Part shown: piece after piece, positions 35,451-43,628 of the stretch
How the letters are laid out: every line of letters begins with the position of its first letter
Numbering within the stretch: the stretch's first letter is position 1
Notes under the pieces: generated by a model
The model's database searches: none
What the model saw: the letters and a program-made list of their open reading frames with translations, nothing else
Told to the model about the DNA's origin: nothing
Position numbers and translations under genes: made by a program
From: Desulfobacula sp.
GTDB lineage: Bacteria; Desulfobacterota; Desulfobacteria; Desulfobacterales; Desulfobacteraceae
NCBI GenBank assembly: GCA_023701135.1
Contig: JAMPXP010000010.1
Span: 124,001 to 188,000 of the forward strand
Length of the DNA: 64,000 bases
Direction of reading: 5' to 3'

Positions 35451-35478
35451 TTGACGAGTCGGTATTGATTATTATTAT
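35451..35478 (+). promoter_or_regulatory. Sigma-70-type promoter candidate for the metal chaperone
   Basis: TTGACG at 35451-35456 and TATTAT at 35473-35478 are 16 bases apart, about 60 bases before the ATG of the HMA-domain gene. The -35 element is the same as the one in front of the arsR-hgcAB operon. Confidence 0.45.
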
Positions 35479-35538
35479 TCCCATAGAGTATGGCATCATC
35501 ATCAAGATTTATAAAAACTCAAAAAAAGGACGGTTATC

Positions 35539-35754
35539 ATGGCAGCACAAAAAATCACCTTGAATGTGGACGGCATGAGTTGCGGGCACTGCTCCGGCAT
35601 GGTTCAGCGGACCCTTGAAGGGATTAAAGGCATATCCAATGTGGTTGTGGATTTGAATGGGAAAAAGGCGGATTTTGAAGTTACAGAAGCGGCTCTCGTC
35701 GAAAAGGCCATAAAAGAAGTCACAGAAGCCGGGTACAAGGCCTCGAAACCCTAA
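35539..35754 (+). CDS. Heavy-metal-associated (HMA) domain chaperone, CopZ-like
   Basis: The 71-residue protein consists of one HMA domain: LNVDGMSCGHCSGMVQRTLEGIKG, with the metal-binding M-S-C-G-H-C loop (the usual x before the second cysteine is His), VVVDLNGKKADFEV and EVTEAGYKAS. Such proteins carry Cu(I) or similar soft metals to ATPases. No P-type ATPase lies nearby. About 1.7 kb separate it from the mercury-methylation operon; a functional link is possible but unproven. Confidence 0.88.
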   Translation: MAAQKITLNVDGMSCGHCSGMVQRTLEGIKGISNVVVDLNGKKADFEVTEAALVEKAIKEVTEAGYKASKP

Positions 35755-35812
35755 ACCCATTTTTGCGGGCCTGAAAAACTTTTGGTTTCCAATCTCTTTT
35801 CAGGCCTGTTTC

Positions 35813-37039
35813 CTATAATAATCCACTAAGCTCAAAACTTTCAGACTTGTTGATGGTAATGATAAACCGCCTGAGAAGGCTCTTGTCAAAACAATGGGAC
35901 ATCCCCTGGTCCCTGAGTTTCACCCGGGCTTCGACCCGTTTTAAAGCCTCTTCTTCCACCATTTCTCTCTCTCTTAACCGCCGGAGCTTAATATCATAAT
36001 CATCCCTGACGATGGCCGTTACAGGGGTTTTGATATTCTCGGCCGCTTCCTGTTCAAATTTTTTCAGCGTATCAAGGTAGGGATTCTCCCCGGTCATGAT
36101 CTTCAGAGCCTCAAACGGGGTCTTGGGTTCCTTGTAAGGGCGCCGGGACGTCAGAGCGTCAAAGACATCGGCAATATGGCAGATTTTTGCAATGAGCGGG
36201 ATATGTTCACGGTTCAACCCGGTGGGGTATCCGCTGCCGTCTTCATTTTCATGATGGTATAAAATCGCCTGCATGGCATGCTTTGAGATTTCCGTATCAA
36301 AGAGAAGGCTTGCCGAATAAGCCGTATGGGACTGAATAATAATATATTCAAGATTATCGAGCTTTCCGTTTTTGTTCAGGATATTCGGCGGGATCTTAAT
36401 TTTCCCGATATCGTGAAGCAGGCCTGCAACGGCGGCCTGGATCAGGAAGGGCCTCAGTTCAAGGGCCTTGTCAAAATTAAACAATTCCTGATTGGCATGG
36501 ATAAAGGTCGCCATGAGCCAGCCCACCTTGATGGAATGGGTATGGGTGTCATAGTCATGGCCGATGAGCTTTGCAATCTCATTCAATGATTTGATATCGG
36601 AAATAAATTCAACGGCCTGGGAAATCAGCCGTTGGGCATTCTCCAGCGTTTGCCGTACAGACCAGGGAAAAGAAAAATTACATTCAAAGGATTCTTTTAC
36701 AACATCTCTGGATAAGCTGATCAGGGTATCCGTCTTTTTGACCATATCGATTTCATCATGCTTGAGGATATAGGCAAGGTTATCCTTTAAATATTGATGA
36801 TATTTTTTGACCTGATCAGTATGGATATACACCTTTCCCCAGGACTTCAACAGCTTCATCAGACGGTCTTTTGGGATGGATGAGGATTCCACCAGAAGGC
36901 AACGGAATCGATATCGGCTATCCTTACAGGGCTGCCTTTCATAAATGGCAAACTCCATAAGGCTATCTGCATTTATAAATAAGGGGTCAATTTCATGAAA
37001 CTCAGCGCCGTCGTTAAAATACTCAATCTGCTGATCCAA
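35813..37039 (-). CDS. HD-GYP domain c-di-GMP phosphodiesterase
   Basis: The 408-residue protein has an N-terminal DUF3391-like part and a complete HD-GYP domain: GHDYDTHTHSIKVG, LLHDIGKIKIPP (HD), IIQSHTAYS, YHHENEDGSGYPTGL (HHE...GYP) and ICHIADVFDALTSRRPYKEP. It should cleave c-di-GMP to pGpG or GMP. With the PilZ protein of the EPS locus it suggests c-di-GMP control of the surface polysaccharide. It is a monocistronic gene divergent from arsR. Confidence 0.9.
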   Translation of the reverse strand: MDQQIEYFNDGAEFHEIDPLFINADSLMEFAIYERQPCKDSRYRFRCLLVESSSIPKDRLMKLLKSWGKVYIHTDQVKKYHQYLKDNLAYILKHDEIDMVKKTDTLISLSRDVVKESFECNFSFPWSVRQTLENAQRLISQAVEFISDIKSLNEIAKLIGHDYDTHTHSIKVGWLMATFIHANQELFNFDKALELRPFLIQAAVAGLLHDIGKIKIPPNILNKNGKLDNLEYIIIQSHTAYSASLLFDTEISKHAMQAILYHHENEDGSGYPTGLNREHIPLIAKICHIADVFDALTSRRPYKEPKTPFEALKIMTGENPYLDTLKKFEQEAAENIKTPVTAIVRDDYDIKLRRLREREMVEEEALKRVEARVKLRDQGMSHCFDKSLLRRFIITINKSESFELSGLL

Positions 37040-37151
37040 TTTTGTTTGCTCCCGGCAATGGCCGCCTAAAATAATATTTATTAAAAATGCGATAAATTAT
37101 ATCAAGACCCCCGCTAATAGTAAAGGAGACTTTTATTGTGAAAAATTTTTA

Positions 37152-37199
37152 TTGACGGACGCTGGATATTAGTTTATCGTTCATAGGCGATGAACGATA
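37152..37199 (+). promoter_or_regulatory. Promoter and palindromic operator of the arsR-hgcAB operon
   Basis: TTGACG (37152-37157) and TATCGT (37175-37180), 17 bases apart, form a sigma-70-type promoter. The -10 lies inside a perfect inverted repeat, TATCGTTCAT (37175-37184) and ATGAACGATA (37190-37199), with a five-base centre. An ArsR-type dimer bound there would block transcription of itself and of hgcAB. Confidence 0.7.
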
Positions 37200-37229
37200 T
37201 TATAAAAAGGACGGTTCAATAAAACCCCC

Positions 37230-37502
37230 ATGCAGATGACAACCGAACAGCTTGCAAAAATTTTCAAGGCCCTGGGGCATCCGACACGGGTAAAAATTGT
37301 GGAACATCTGATCCATATCAATACCTGTGTCTGCGGGGAAATCGTCAATATTTTTCCCTTTTCCCAGTCCACCATCAGCCAGCATTTAAAAATCCTGAAA
37401 GAATCGGGGATTGTCTGCGGCGAGGTTGAAGGCCCGAAAACCTATTTCTGCGTGGACAAGGCTGTTTTGGAAGAATTCCGGGAATACATCAAAAATCTTT
37501 AA
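37230..37502 (+). CDS. ArsR-family transcriptional regulator
   Basis: The 90-residue winged-helix protein fits ArsR/SmtB: LAKIFKALGHPTRVKIVEHL, then NTCVCGEIVNIFPFSQSTISQHLKILKESGIV and KTYFCVDKAVLEEF. Cysteines in the C-V-C-G pair, in VCGEV and in YFCVD could bind arsenite, mercury or another thiophilic metal. Its gene is 11 bases before hgcA and sits behind a palindromic operator. ArsR-like genes next to hgcAB have been noted in other methylators, so it likely regulates the operon. The inducer cannot be told from sequence. Confidence 0.85.
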   Translation: MQMTTEQLAKIFKALGHPTRVKIVEHLIHINTCVCGEIVNIFPFSQSTISQHLKILKESGIVCGEVEGPKTYFCVDKAVLEEFREYIKNL

Positions 37503-37513
37503 GGATAATACCA

Positions 37514-38704
37514 ATGAAACAATCGCAAGGTTGCGGATGCAACGAAACCGCTTCTCAAAACAGACACAAACTATCCACCTCCGGGGTGGGCATCCTGGGC
37601 TCCATGGATGACCTCCCCTCCTGTGCCCCGGAACCGGACCGCCCCGGAGCTGCCTATGAAAAACCGGGCTACAGGCTCTGCTCCTATGTGGACCGGTTCA
37701 TCCCGACGGATGCCGGCCCTGTTCCCCTCATCACGCCAAGGCTTACAAAGGACGACCTGGTATCCACTTTTTTAGTCCGATGCGGCATTGGGCGGCATTC
37801 CTATACCGTCTCACCCGGACTTTACGCCATCGGAAACCCGGATAAAAATTCCGAAGTTCTGGTCACGGCCAATTTCAAACTGACCTTTGACCATTTAAGA
37901 AAGGAACTGGCCGGCATCCATGCCTGGGTCCTGGTTCTGGATACCAGGGGCGTCAATGTCTGGTGTGCGGCGGGAAAAGGCACCTTTTCCACCCGGGAGC
38001 TGGTGAAACGGATAAAAATGACCTCCCTTGAAAAGGTTGTGGACCATAAACGGGTTATTCTTCCCCAGCTCGGGGCAACAGGGGTGTCGGCAAGGGATGT
38101 GAAAAAACAGTCCGGGTTCCGGGTCATTTACGGGCCGGTGCGGGCCAAGGATATCCCGGCCTTTTTAAATCATGATAAAACCGCGGACAAAACCATGCGC
38201 CAGGTCACCTTCTCCCTTTACGAGCGGTTTATCCTGACCCCCGTTGAAATCCGGATGGCATTAAAGCCGGCCCTGATGTTCGCCCTTGCCGTGTTCATTC
38301 TTTCCGGTTTCGGGCCCGGCTTTTTTTCCTTTGCCGGGGTTTGGGATAGAGGGTGGCCGGCTTTTTTTGCCCTGGTCATCGGCATCCTTTCCGGGGCCTT
38401 GGCCACCCCGGTGCTGCTCCCCCATATCCCCTTCCGGCAGTTTGCCGTCAAAGGCATCCTGTCCGGAGCCGTCTTTGCCCTGATCTTTCTTTTGCTCTCG
38501 GCGCCGGCCGGTCATGGAATTTCAGGATTGACCGCCCTCTTTCTCTTCAGTGTGACCGTCAGTTCCTACCTGGCCATGAATTTCACCGGGGCCACCCCCT
38601 TTACCTCTCCCTCGGGGGTTGAAAAGGAAATGAAACGGTTTATTCCGGTCCAACTGGCAGGTCTTGCCCTTTCTTCGGGGCTATGGATATATTCGGCATT
38701 TTAA
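37514..38704 (+). CDS. hgcA: HgcA, corrinoid protein of mercury methylation
   Basis: The 396-residue protein contains the diagnostic cap-helix motif NVWCAAGKGTFST at residues 148-160; Cys151 is the predicted lower-axial thiolate ligand of cobalt. The corrinoid-binding domain extends from about residue 50 to 235. Five hydrophobic membrane segments follow (PALMFALAVFILSGF, FFALVIGILSGALATPVL, GAVFALIFLLLSAPA and others). HgcA transfers a methyl group to Hg(II) to give methylmercury and is anchored in the cytoplasmic membrane. It is preceded by arsR and followed 24 bases later by hgcB. The extra Cys-rich start (CGC) is unusual. Confidence 0.95.
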   Translation: MKQSQGCGCNETASQNRHKLSTSGVGILGSMDDLPSCAPEPDRPGAAYEKPGYRLCSYVDRFIPTDAGPVPLITPRLTKDDLVSTFLVRCGIGRHSYTVSPGLYAIGNPDKNSEVLVTANFKLTFDHLRKELAGIHAWVLVLDTRGVNVWCAAGKGTFSTRELVKRIKMTSLEKVVDHKRVILPQLGATGVSARDVKKQSGFRVIYGPVRAKDIPAFLNHDKTADKTMRQVTFSLYERFILTPVEIRMALKPALMFALAVFILSGFGPGFFSFAGVWDRGWPAFFALVIGILSGALATPVLLPHIPFRQFAVKGILSGAVFALIFLLLSAPAGHGISGLTALFLFSVTVSSYLAMNFTGATPFTSPSGVEKEMKRFIPVQLAGLALSSGLWIYSAF

Positions 38705-38728
38705 TGTGAAAAACAAAAAGGATACGCC

Positions 38729-39019
38729 ATGAAAGAATTAAGATATCTGGACGATGTGTCCACCCTGGTCCTGGACCCGGACAAATGTGTGGGATGCGGG
38801 CTCTGCACCGAAGTCTGCCCCCAGGCGGTGTTTGAAATGCACCGGAACAAGGCCCATATTGTGGATTTCAATGCCTGCATGGAATGCGGCGCCTGCGTAA
38901 ACAACTGCCCTTCCGAGGCCATCTCCGTCGGTCCGGGGGTGGGGTGAGCCGCCTATATTATCCAGGTCTGGATAAAGGGAAAAGAAAAGGCCTCCTGCGG
39001 CGGGGGCGGATGCTGCTGA
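38729..39019 (+). CDS. hgcB: HgcB, two-[4Fe-4S] ferredoxin of mercury methylation; probable selenoprotein (TGA at codon 73)
   Basis: Residues 1-72 are a typical HgcB: CVGCGLCTEVCP and the diagnostic CMECGACVNNCP, two 4Fe-4S cluster motifs. The frame then meets TGA at 38945-38947, but continues without frameshift for 23 codons to a TGA at 39017-39019. These codons give AAYIIQVWIKG and an end with C-G4-C-C, i.e. the HgcB tail with its terminal cysteine pair. The TGA stands at residue 73, after GVG and before AAYII, exactly where HgcB has its conserved cysteine, which has been shown to matter for methylation in Pseudodesulfovibrio mercurii ND132. Read as selenocysteine the protein has 96 residues, as expected (about 95). 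A hairpin fitting a bacterial SECIS follows the TGA. Ordinary gene finders would report a truncated 72-residue protein. A nonsense mutation is the alternative. Confidence 0.85.
38945..38975 (+). other. Bacterial SECIS-like element: UGA plus downstream hairpin
   Basis: Starting ten bases after the TGA, TTATCCA (38958-38964) pairs perfectly with TGGATAA (38969-38975) around a GGTC loop. The loop begins 17 bases after the TGA. The E. coli fdhF element has the same CAGGUCUG apex with the GGUC loop 18 bases after its UGA, and SelB recognises the loop G and U. The element also codes for residues IIQVWI of HgcB. Confidence 0.75.
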
Positions 39020-39226
39020 CGGCCTGCCGGGCACGATTCCATTCAGGCTGAAAACGAGCGTTCAATAACAGGGAAATTCCGGGGGTAGCTCTTTGATAAA
39101 AATTTGAACCGGTATGTCGGTAGTCCTCTCTCAAATAATATTTTAGGCTTGTTAAAAAACTTCGAAAACCAAAATTTGAAGATGAATTTCATGGCTAAAA
39201 GAAAAATCACAGGACGCTATATCAAC

Positions 39227-42200
39227 CTACCAGCCATGAAGACGTTTATCCACCCTGCTTTGCTCATTCCACCACTCGGCATTTCTGGCATAGCCATCGG
39301 CAATATTATTTAGCATTCTTGCCACGAAGGGAGTTTTATTCATTACCTTTTTTGCCATTGTTCTATATTTTTCTTCCCTTTCTATTTCTCTTGTCGAATC
39401 TTTTTTTCTAAACTCCGCGCCGTGAGAATTTTGTAGGCCAATTTCCATACCAATTGAAATTTCGGAAGATTCTATTTCTTCAAAAACGATACGAATTTCT
39501 TCTTTAGGCCAGATGCCATCCATACCTTCAGGAGAAGTCGAAAAAAGCTTTCCTATCTGTTGATCGGTGATATCCCTTCTTCCATATTTAGCCGACAGCT
39601 TCCTAACTTGCAAAACCCAATCGCGCAATTGGTCAACTTCTATAGAACCATCCTTTTTTGTTCCAGGGATAACATTAATACTCTGCAATACATGATAAGC
39701 TTTAGTGGCTAAATTCTTTTTTGCTGTTTTGTCTTGGGGGATATTCCATTCCTCAGGATCATTCGCACCGCTCCTACTTTTAAAACAATGGGCTACTAAT
39801 TGGTAAAAAAGTAGTGGCGTTTCAGAAATTTCTTTGGAAAGATTAGGTATCCCATATTTGGAATTAAAATATAACATATCGCTATAAAGATATTCTAACT
39901 TGATTAGCTCTAAACGATCATAATCATCTCTTTCATTTAAAATCTTCAATGACTCTTCAATATGATATTGAGAGGGTTTGTAGTTCTTATCGTAGTCAGC
40001 CTCTTTATAGGCAATCTCATTTAATAAAAGCACCAGGTGTTTACTTAAAATTAAATTTGGCTTTAAATGAGCAAGAAAAAAAGCCGCAAAAGGTCGCTTA
40101 GTTTCTACCAATTTCTCAACAGCATAGTTTAAATCTTCCGATGACAAATCTCTCCAACCGGGCTCAATATGACGCCAATATTTATCAATTATATCTTTCT
40201 CTTGATTATTCAGATGCTCCCATGTGTCTCTGCAAAATGGTGATAGTGTAAATAATTTTACGATCATGTCACTTCGATTTTTCTTAAGACATATTTCAGC
40301 TATCATATCTGAAATGAAATTTTTCCGTTCTTTTCCTTTCATCTGATAAAGGATGCCAGATATGCAATTATTGATTTCAGACCTAAAGGACTTGTCAATG
40401 GACAAACATTTGGAAATAACGTCATAAAGTTCATGTTTTTCTAATATACCGCCATGCAAGAGTGATCCAATATGGAATCCAGAACCACATTTTTCAAGCA
40501 GAACAATTACACCTCGAATCCCTTTTTTAGTAACGATTTTATTTAGGGCTTTTTTTCTTTGTTCAGTTAATTTTATTTCACGATCATCATAATCAAGATT
40601 ATCGTTTTCAAGCTCTTCAGGAGTAAATTCAACCCAACTATTAGCGAATAACCATTGATGCTTTTTAACCAAATCCTGAGGCTCCAGGATTTCGTATAAC
40701 TCTTTGCCGCTAACATAGCTTGGATTTGATTTGTTCCTATCATTTTTTAAAGCTCTGGTGGTCATTGTTCGAGTTCTAACATGCTCCCTCAGTTCGAGAA
40801 CCTCGTCTTCGTCAGGTGAATTGTCAACCCATAATTTCACCTGCTCAATTACCTTCTGCCTATCATCATTCTCCAATGAAGGTAAGCAATCTATCAAACC
40901 CTTAAGCGTCTCTAAAGTATGAGAGGGCCAGGACAATACTAATTTTAGACATTTCAATACAAAAATTCTCGCTTCACCGTTATTTATTGTGCTGCCGGAA
41001 CCACTTGCATAATTGCGCCAATTAGGTCTTTGTGTGCCTGAAGTGAAACTGTTTTCTGAATTTAATGTTTGAATACACAGCTTCCAACCAATTTTAGGAT
41101 AAGAATTACAAAGAAGCTCAAGAACATCGCATCTCTGTTCTACTGTGGCTGCGGTATGCGGTTTCCAAAAAAGTAATATATCCTTTAATGAGTTGATTGG
41201 TTTATTTACCCAATTGTCATCAAGATCGTAGGTGGATAATTTCCCAAGAATCTTTATAACTCTTGCTAAAAAAAATGAGTTCCAAGCTAAAATTTCCAAG
41301 GCCCACAACATTCCTGTCCGATCACACCGTGTAAATAATCCTCCTTTCACCGGTTCAAACAGAATATTAAACGCTGGAATATCCTTTCTAAGCTCTTCTT
41401 CCACAATAGAAAGAAACATCTCTGGGGCAGCTTCGGCATATAGCAGCAACTCATTTTGCTGCGATTGCCATACTCTGCTATTTTTGTTTTTGAGAAGTGT
41501 TTTAATTAAAATTGAAACCCTACCTTCAAGATCCATCCCAATCCTTTTACCAAACAGCCCATTTCCATGAACTGACAGTATAATCAAATTTTGGCATATG
41601 CTTTTTCGGATTGCTGAAGAGTGGTCTCGGACTTTATTATATATGTTCGCCGCCCATTGATCTTCCTTCTTTAAATCTAATGCTGGGTCATCTTCAGATA
41701 ATACGTACTCAGCTATTTCGAAAAAATTGTTCATATCCTCAGCAGTTATTTGATCGGATACACTATAGAGACATTCTAATTTTGAGATCACTCCTCTGTA
41801 TTGTCCTTCTCTCCAAATCGGAGAATCATCCATACCTAATATTTCCGCTAAGTCTTTTTCTATTTGTGAATAGTCCTTATTGGCAAGGCACATTAGAATT
41901 TCTTTATCCCCATTTCTATTTGCTTCCCATGAACCGGCAAAAATAAACGGGATTATAGCTTTAAAGATTTTATTGGATTTTGCCCATTTAGGTTTCTTAA
42001 GGCCGGGTGCTTTTGCTAATAGCCTTCTTAAAATTGTGGGCGAATGCCCTGATTGGTTTGAAATTACATCTATTTGAGCATCATCAAACCCCATATCATC
42101 AAGAGCGGCTTTGAAACTTTCATAGTTTGGAAGGTCTATTATAATGTCGGCTTCCATACCATTGATATTTCTTTCAGAGATAATTATCGAATGTTTATCT

Positions 42201-43324
42201 TTGAAAGATGTAATAAGTCCTTTCTGGGCCTCATCGTTATCGATAATAGGAATATAATTTTGAGAAATTCCGGAGAGTTTAGTTACAAGATTTGAGGACG
42301 AAACGAATAGAGCAATATCAAAAAGTGGTTTTAATGCATTAACCTCATTTGCGATGCAGCACAAAAAAGCTTTTGCTTCATCTTTAGATGCGCCAGTAAT
42401 AATAAGTGGTTCACATTGATTACTTCGATACCAGCTCTTAATCTTTTTACTATGATCCAAAATGGCACTATTAAATATTTTAGAACTAATAGGAGGGGTC
42501 GCTGTTTCCGACCAATATTGCCAATACGAAGCCAAGGATTGGCAATCACTTGTTGGGAGGCCTAATTGCTCAGCCATCCAAATTTGAGCTGAAGCTGATA
42601 ATTCTAACCACTGTTCAATATCATTAGCGTCAAAAGCTCTAAGATCCTTCCATTCCCCGGTTGCTTTATTTAGTTTTATCCATTCATCTTTTTTGGGCCA
42701 ACACCTTGGAGTTACGAAAACAAAAGTAGTCTTTTTTTGGATATCTTTTGGAATGGTCTCAGTCCGTGTTTTAAAATCACTGTCCGCCTTCTTTTTTGGA
42801 TTTTTATTACAACCAAACTCCCAACCTGATAAACCTGATGATATCCAAGCAGTTGCACTGTTTGATTCTACTGTACCATCCCAGCCAGGGGTCTGCGATT
42901 TGTCATAAGCTGGAAAGTCTGACTCAATAATGTCTGCGCTTGTGGTATTTACTAAACGTCTTAAAAGAACAGGTAATAACGATCGGGCTTCAATTTTATC
43001 TGCCCATGCTTCAATCTGCGTAGAAGTTATATTTAAAAATGAAGGAGTGTAGCTCTTTACTGCAATCCTTTTTGCTTCTTCGTGATTTATGAATGAATCA
43101 TATTTCTGTTGGATATTTAATAAAAAATCTTTATCAACGCCAAAAGTTTTTTCTAACCTTATTGCCATGTTCGAAGAGAGATTAGATCTACAATTTAAAA
43201 AATTTGATAGTGCTGGGCGACCAATCCCCATCATTTCGGAAGCTTTTTTGATTGTCAATTCGTTTGGGATTAGATTTTTTTTGACATATGCACCAGGGTG
43301 GATGGGAGGCTTTTCTTTCGACAT
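39227..43324 (-). CDS. Giant protein with HigA-like HTH head and degenerate NTPase-like region; candidate defence protein
   Basis: The protein has 1365 residues. Residues 1-75 are a HigA/XRE-type antitoxin HTH (PPIHPGAYVKKNLIPNE, then GIGRPALSNFLNCRSNLS). Residues 100-255 carry a conserved block found in other large uncharacterised bacterial proteins: TPGWDG, GLSGWEFG, KKKADSDF, TFVFVTPRCW and DANDIEQWL; the D...E...K pattern could be nuclease-like, but this is not proven. Residues 306-320 (LIITGASKDEAKAF) look like an eroded P-loop. The rest is helical and repeat-like without a recognised domain. No HigB toxin gene is next to it. AT-rich codon use and its isolated position between hgcAB and core genes suggest transfer. 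A perfect palindrome precedes it, so it likely regulates itself. Confidence 0.6.
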   Translation of the reverse strand: MSKEKPPIHPGAYVKKNLIPNELTIKKASEMMGIGRPALSNFLNCRSNLSSNMAIRLEKTFGVDKDFLLNIQQKYDSFINHEEAKRIAVKSYTPSFLNITSTQIEAWADKIEARSLLPVLLRRLVNTTSADIIESDFPAYDKSQTPGWDGTVESNSATAWISSGLSGWEFGCNKNPKKKADSDFKTRTETIPKDIQKKTTFVFVTPRCWPKKDEWIKLNKATGEWKDLRAFDANDIEQWLELSASAQIWMAEQLGLPTSDCQSLASYWQYWSETATPPISSKIFNSAILDHSKKIKSWYRSNQCEPLIITGASKDEAKAFLCCIANEVNALKPLFDIALFVSSSNLVTKLSGISQNYIPIIDNDEAQKGLITSFKDKHSIIISERNINGMEADIIIDLPNYESFKAALDDMGFDDAQIDVISNQSGHSPTILRRLLAKAPGLKKPKWAKSNKIFKAIIPFIFAGSWEANRNGDKEILMCLANKDYSQIEKDLAEILGMDDSPIWREGQYRGVISKLECLYSVSDQITAEDMNNFFEIAEYVLSEDDPALDLKKEDQWAANIYNKVRDHSSAIRKSICQNLIILSVHGNGLFGKRIGMDLEGRVSILIKTLLKNKNSRVWQSQQNELLLYAEAAPEMFLSIVEEELRKDIPAFNILFEPVKGGLFTRCDRTGMLWALEILAWNSFFLARVIKILGKLSTYDLDDNWVNKPINSLKDILLFWKPHTAATVEQRCDVLELLCNSYPKIGWKLCIQTLNSENSFTSGTQRPNWRNYASGSGSTINNGEARIFVLKCLKLVLSWPSHTLETLKGLIDCLPSLENDDRQKVIEQVKLWVDNSPDEDEVLELREHVRTRTMTTRALKNDRNKSNPSYVSGKELYEILEPQDLVKKHQWLFANSWVEFTPEELENDNLDYDDREIKLTEQRKKALNKIVTKKGIRGVIVLLEKCGSGFHIGSLLHGGILEKHELYDVISKCLSIDKSFRSEINNCISGILYQMKGKERKNFISDMIAEICLKKNRSDMIVKLFTLSPFCRDTWEHLNNQEKDIIDKYWRHIEPGWRDLSSEDLNYAVEKLVETKRPFAAFFLAHLKPNLILSKHLVLLLNEIAYKEADYDKNYKPSQYHIEESLKILNERDDYDRLELIKLEYLYSDMLYFNSKYGIPNLSKEISETPLLFYQLVAHCFKSRSGANDPEEWNIPQDKTAKKNLATKAYHVLQSINVIPGTKKDGSIEVDQLRDWVLQVRKLSAKYGRRDITDQQIGKLFSTSPEGMDGIWPKEEIRIVFEEIESSEISIGMEIGLQNSHGAEFRKKDSTREIEREEKYRTMAKKVMNKTPFVARMLNNIADGYARNAEWWNEQSRVDKRLHGW

Positions 43325-43343
43325 AAATCACTATTCTATTTTG

Positions 43344-43381
43344 GTTTAGTGTATTGTGTAGCGCTACACAATACACTAAAC
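43344..43381. promoter_or_regulatory. Perfect 38-bp palindrome, operator of the giant HTH protein
   Basis: The two 19-base arms (43344-43362 and 43363-43381) are exact reverse complements without a spacer, centred on GTGTAGCGCTACAC. It lies 20 bases before the start codon of the minus-strand giant gene. Palindromes with a TGTAGCGCTACA-like centre are typical of HigA autoregulation, so the N-terminal HTH is the likely ligand. Confidence 0.75.
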
Positions 43382-43600
43382 TGATAGACTGTTTATGTCA
43401 ACCCATAATATTATCGCCTTACACCTCTAAGATTAGACTTTGAATCATTTTAATTTGAACCCGTACCGCTTCCTTTTTGCTGCAGACTACGTCAAACAAC
43501 ATAATTTCCCAATTCCGGAATTAGGGGAGTGGACTATTATTAAAATACCTCTTCCCTGAAAAATTTTCAGCGTAAAAAAACGCAGTCTTAAAAAAATATT

Positions 43601-43627
43601 TGACATATGTGTATATTAGCTATACTC
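43601..43627 (+). promoter_or_regulatory. Promoter/operator candidate of the MarR gene
   Basis: TTGACA at 43601-43606 and TATACT at 43622-43627 could be a promoter with a short 15-base spacer. GTATA (43612-43616) and TATAC (43622-43626) form an inverted repeat over the -10 and could bind the MarR product. The remaining gap from 43382 shows no gene. Confidence 0.4.
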
Positions 43628-43628
43628 T

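Noticed and set aside
38945-39019. Frameshift or sequencing error truncating hgcB
   Set aside because: The conserved tail is in the same frame as the start, so no frameshift is needed. A single-base error at the TGA stays possible, but the well-placed SECIS-like hairpin favours selenocysteine.
39017-39019. Second selenocysteine at the next TGA of hgcB
   Set aside because: HgcB proteins end with the cysteine pair that directly precedes this TGA, and the following codons do not resemble the family, so it is the true stop.
39020-39226. Possible small gene between hgcB and the giant gene
   Set aside because: A short frame begins at 39104, but it lacks a ribosome-binding site and runs into the oppositely oriented giant gene. 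No motif is visible.
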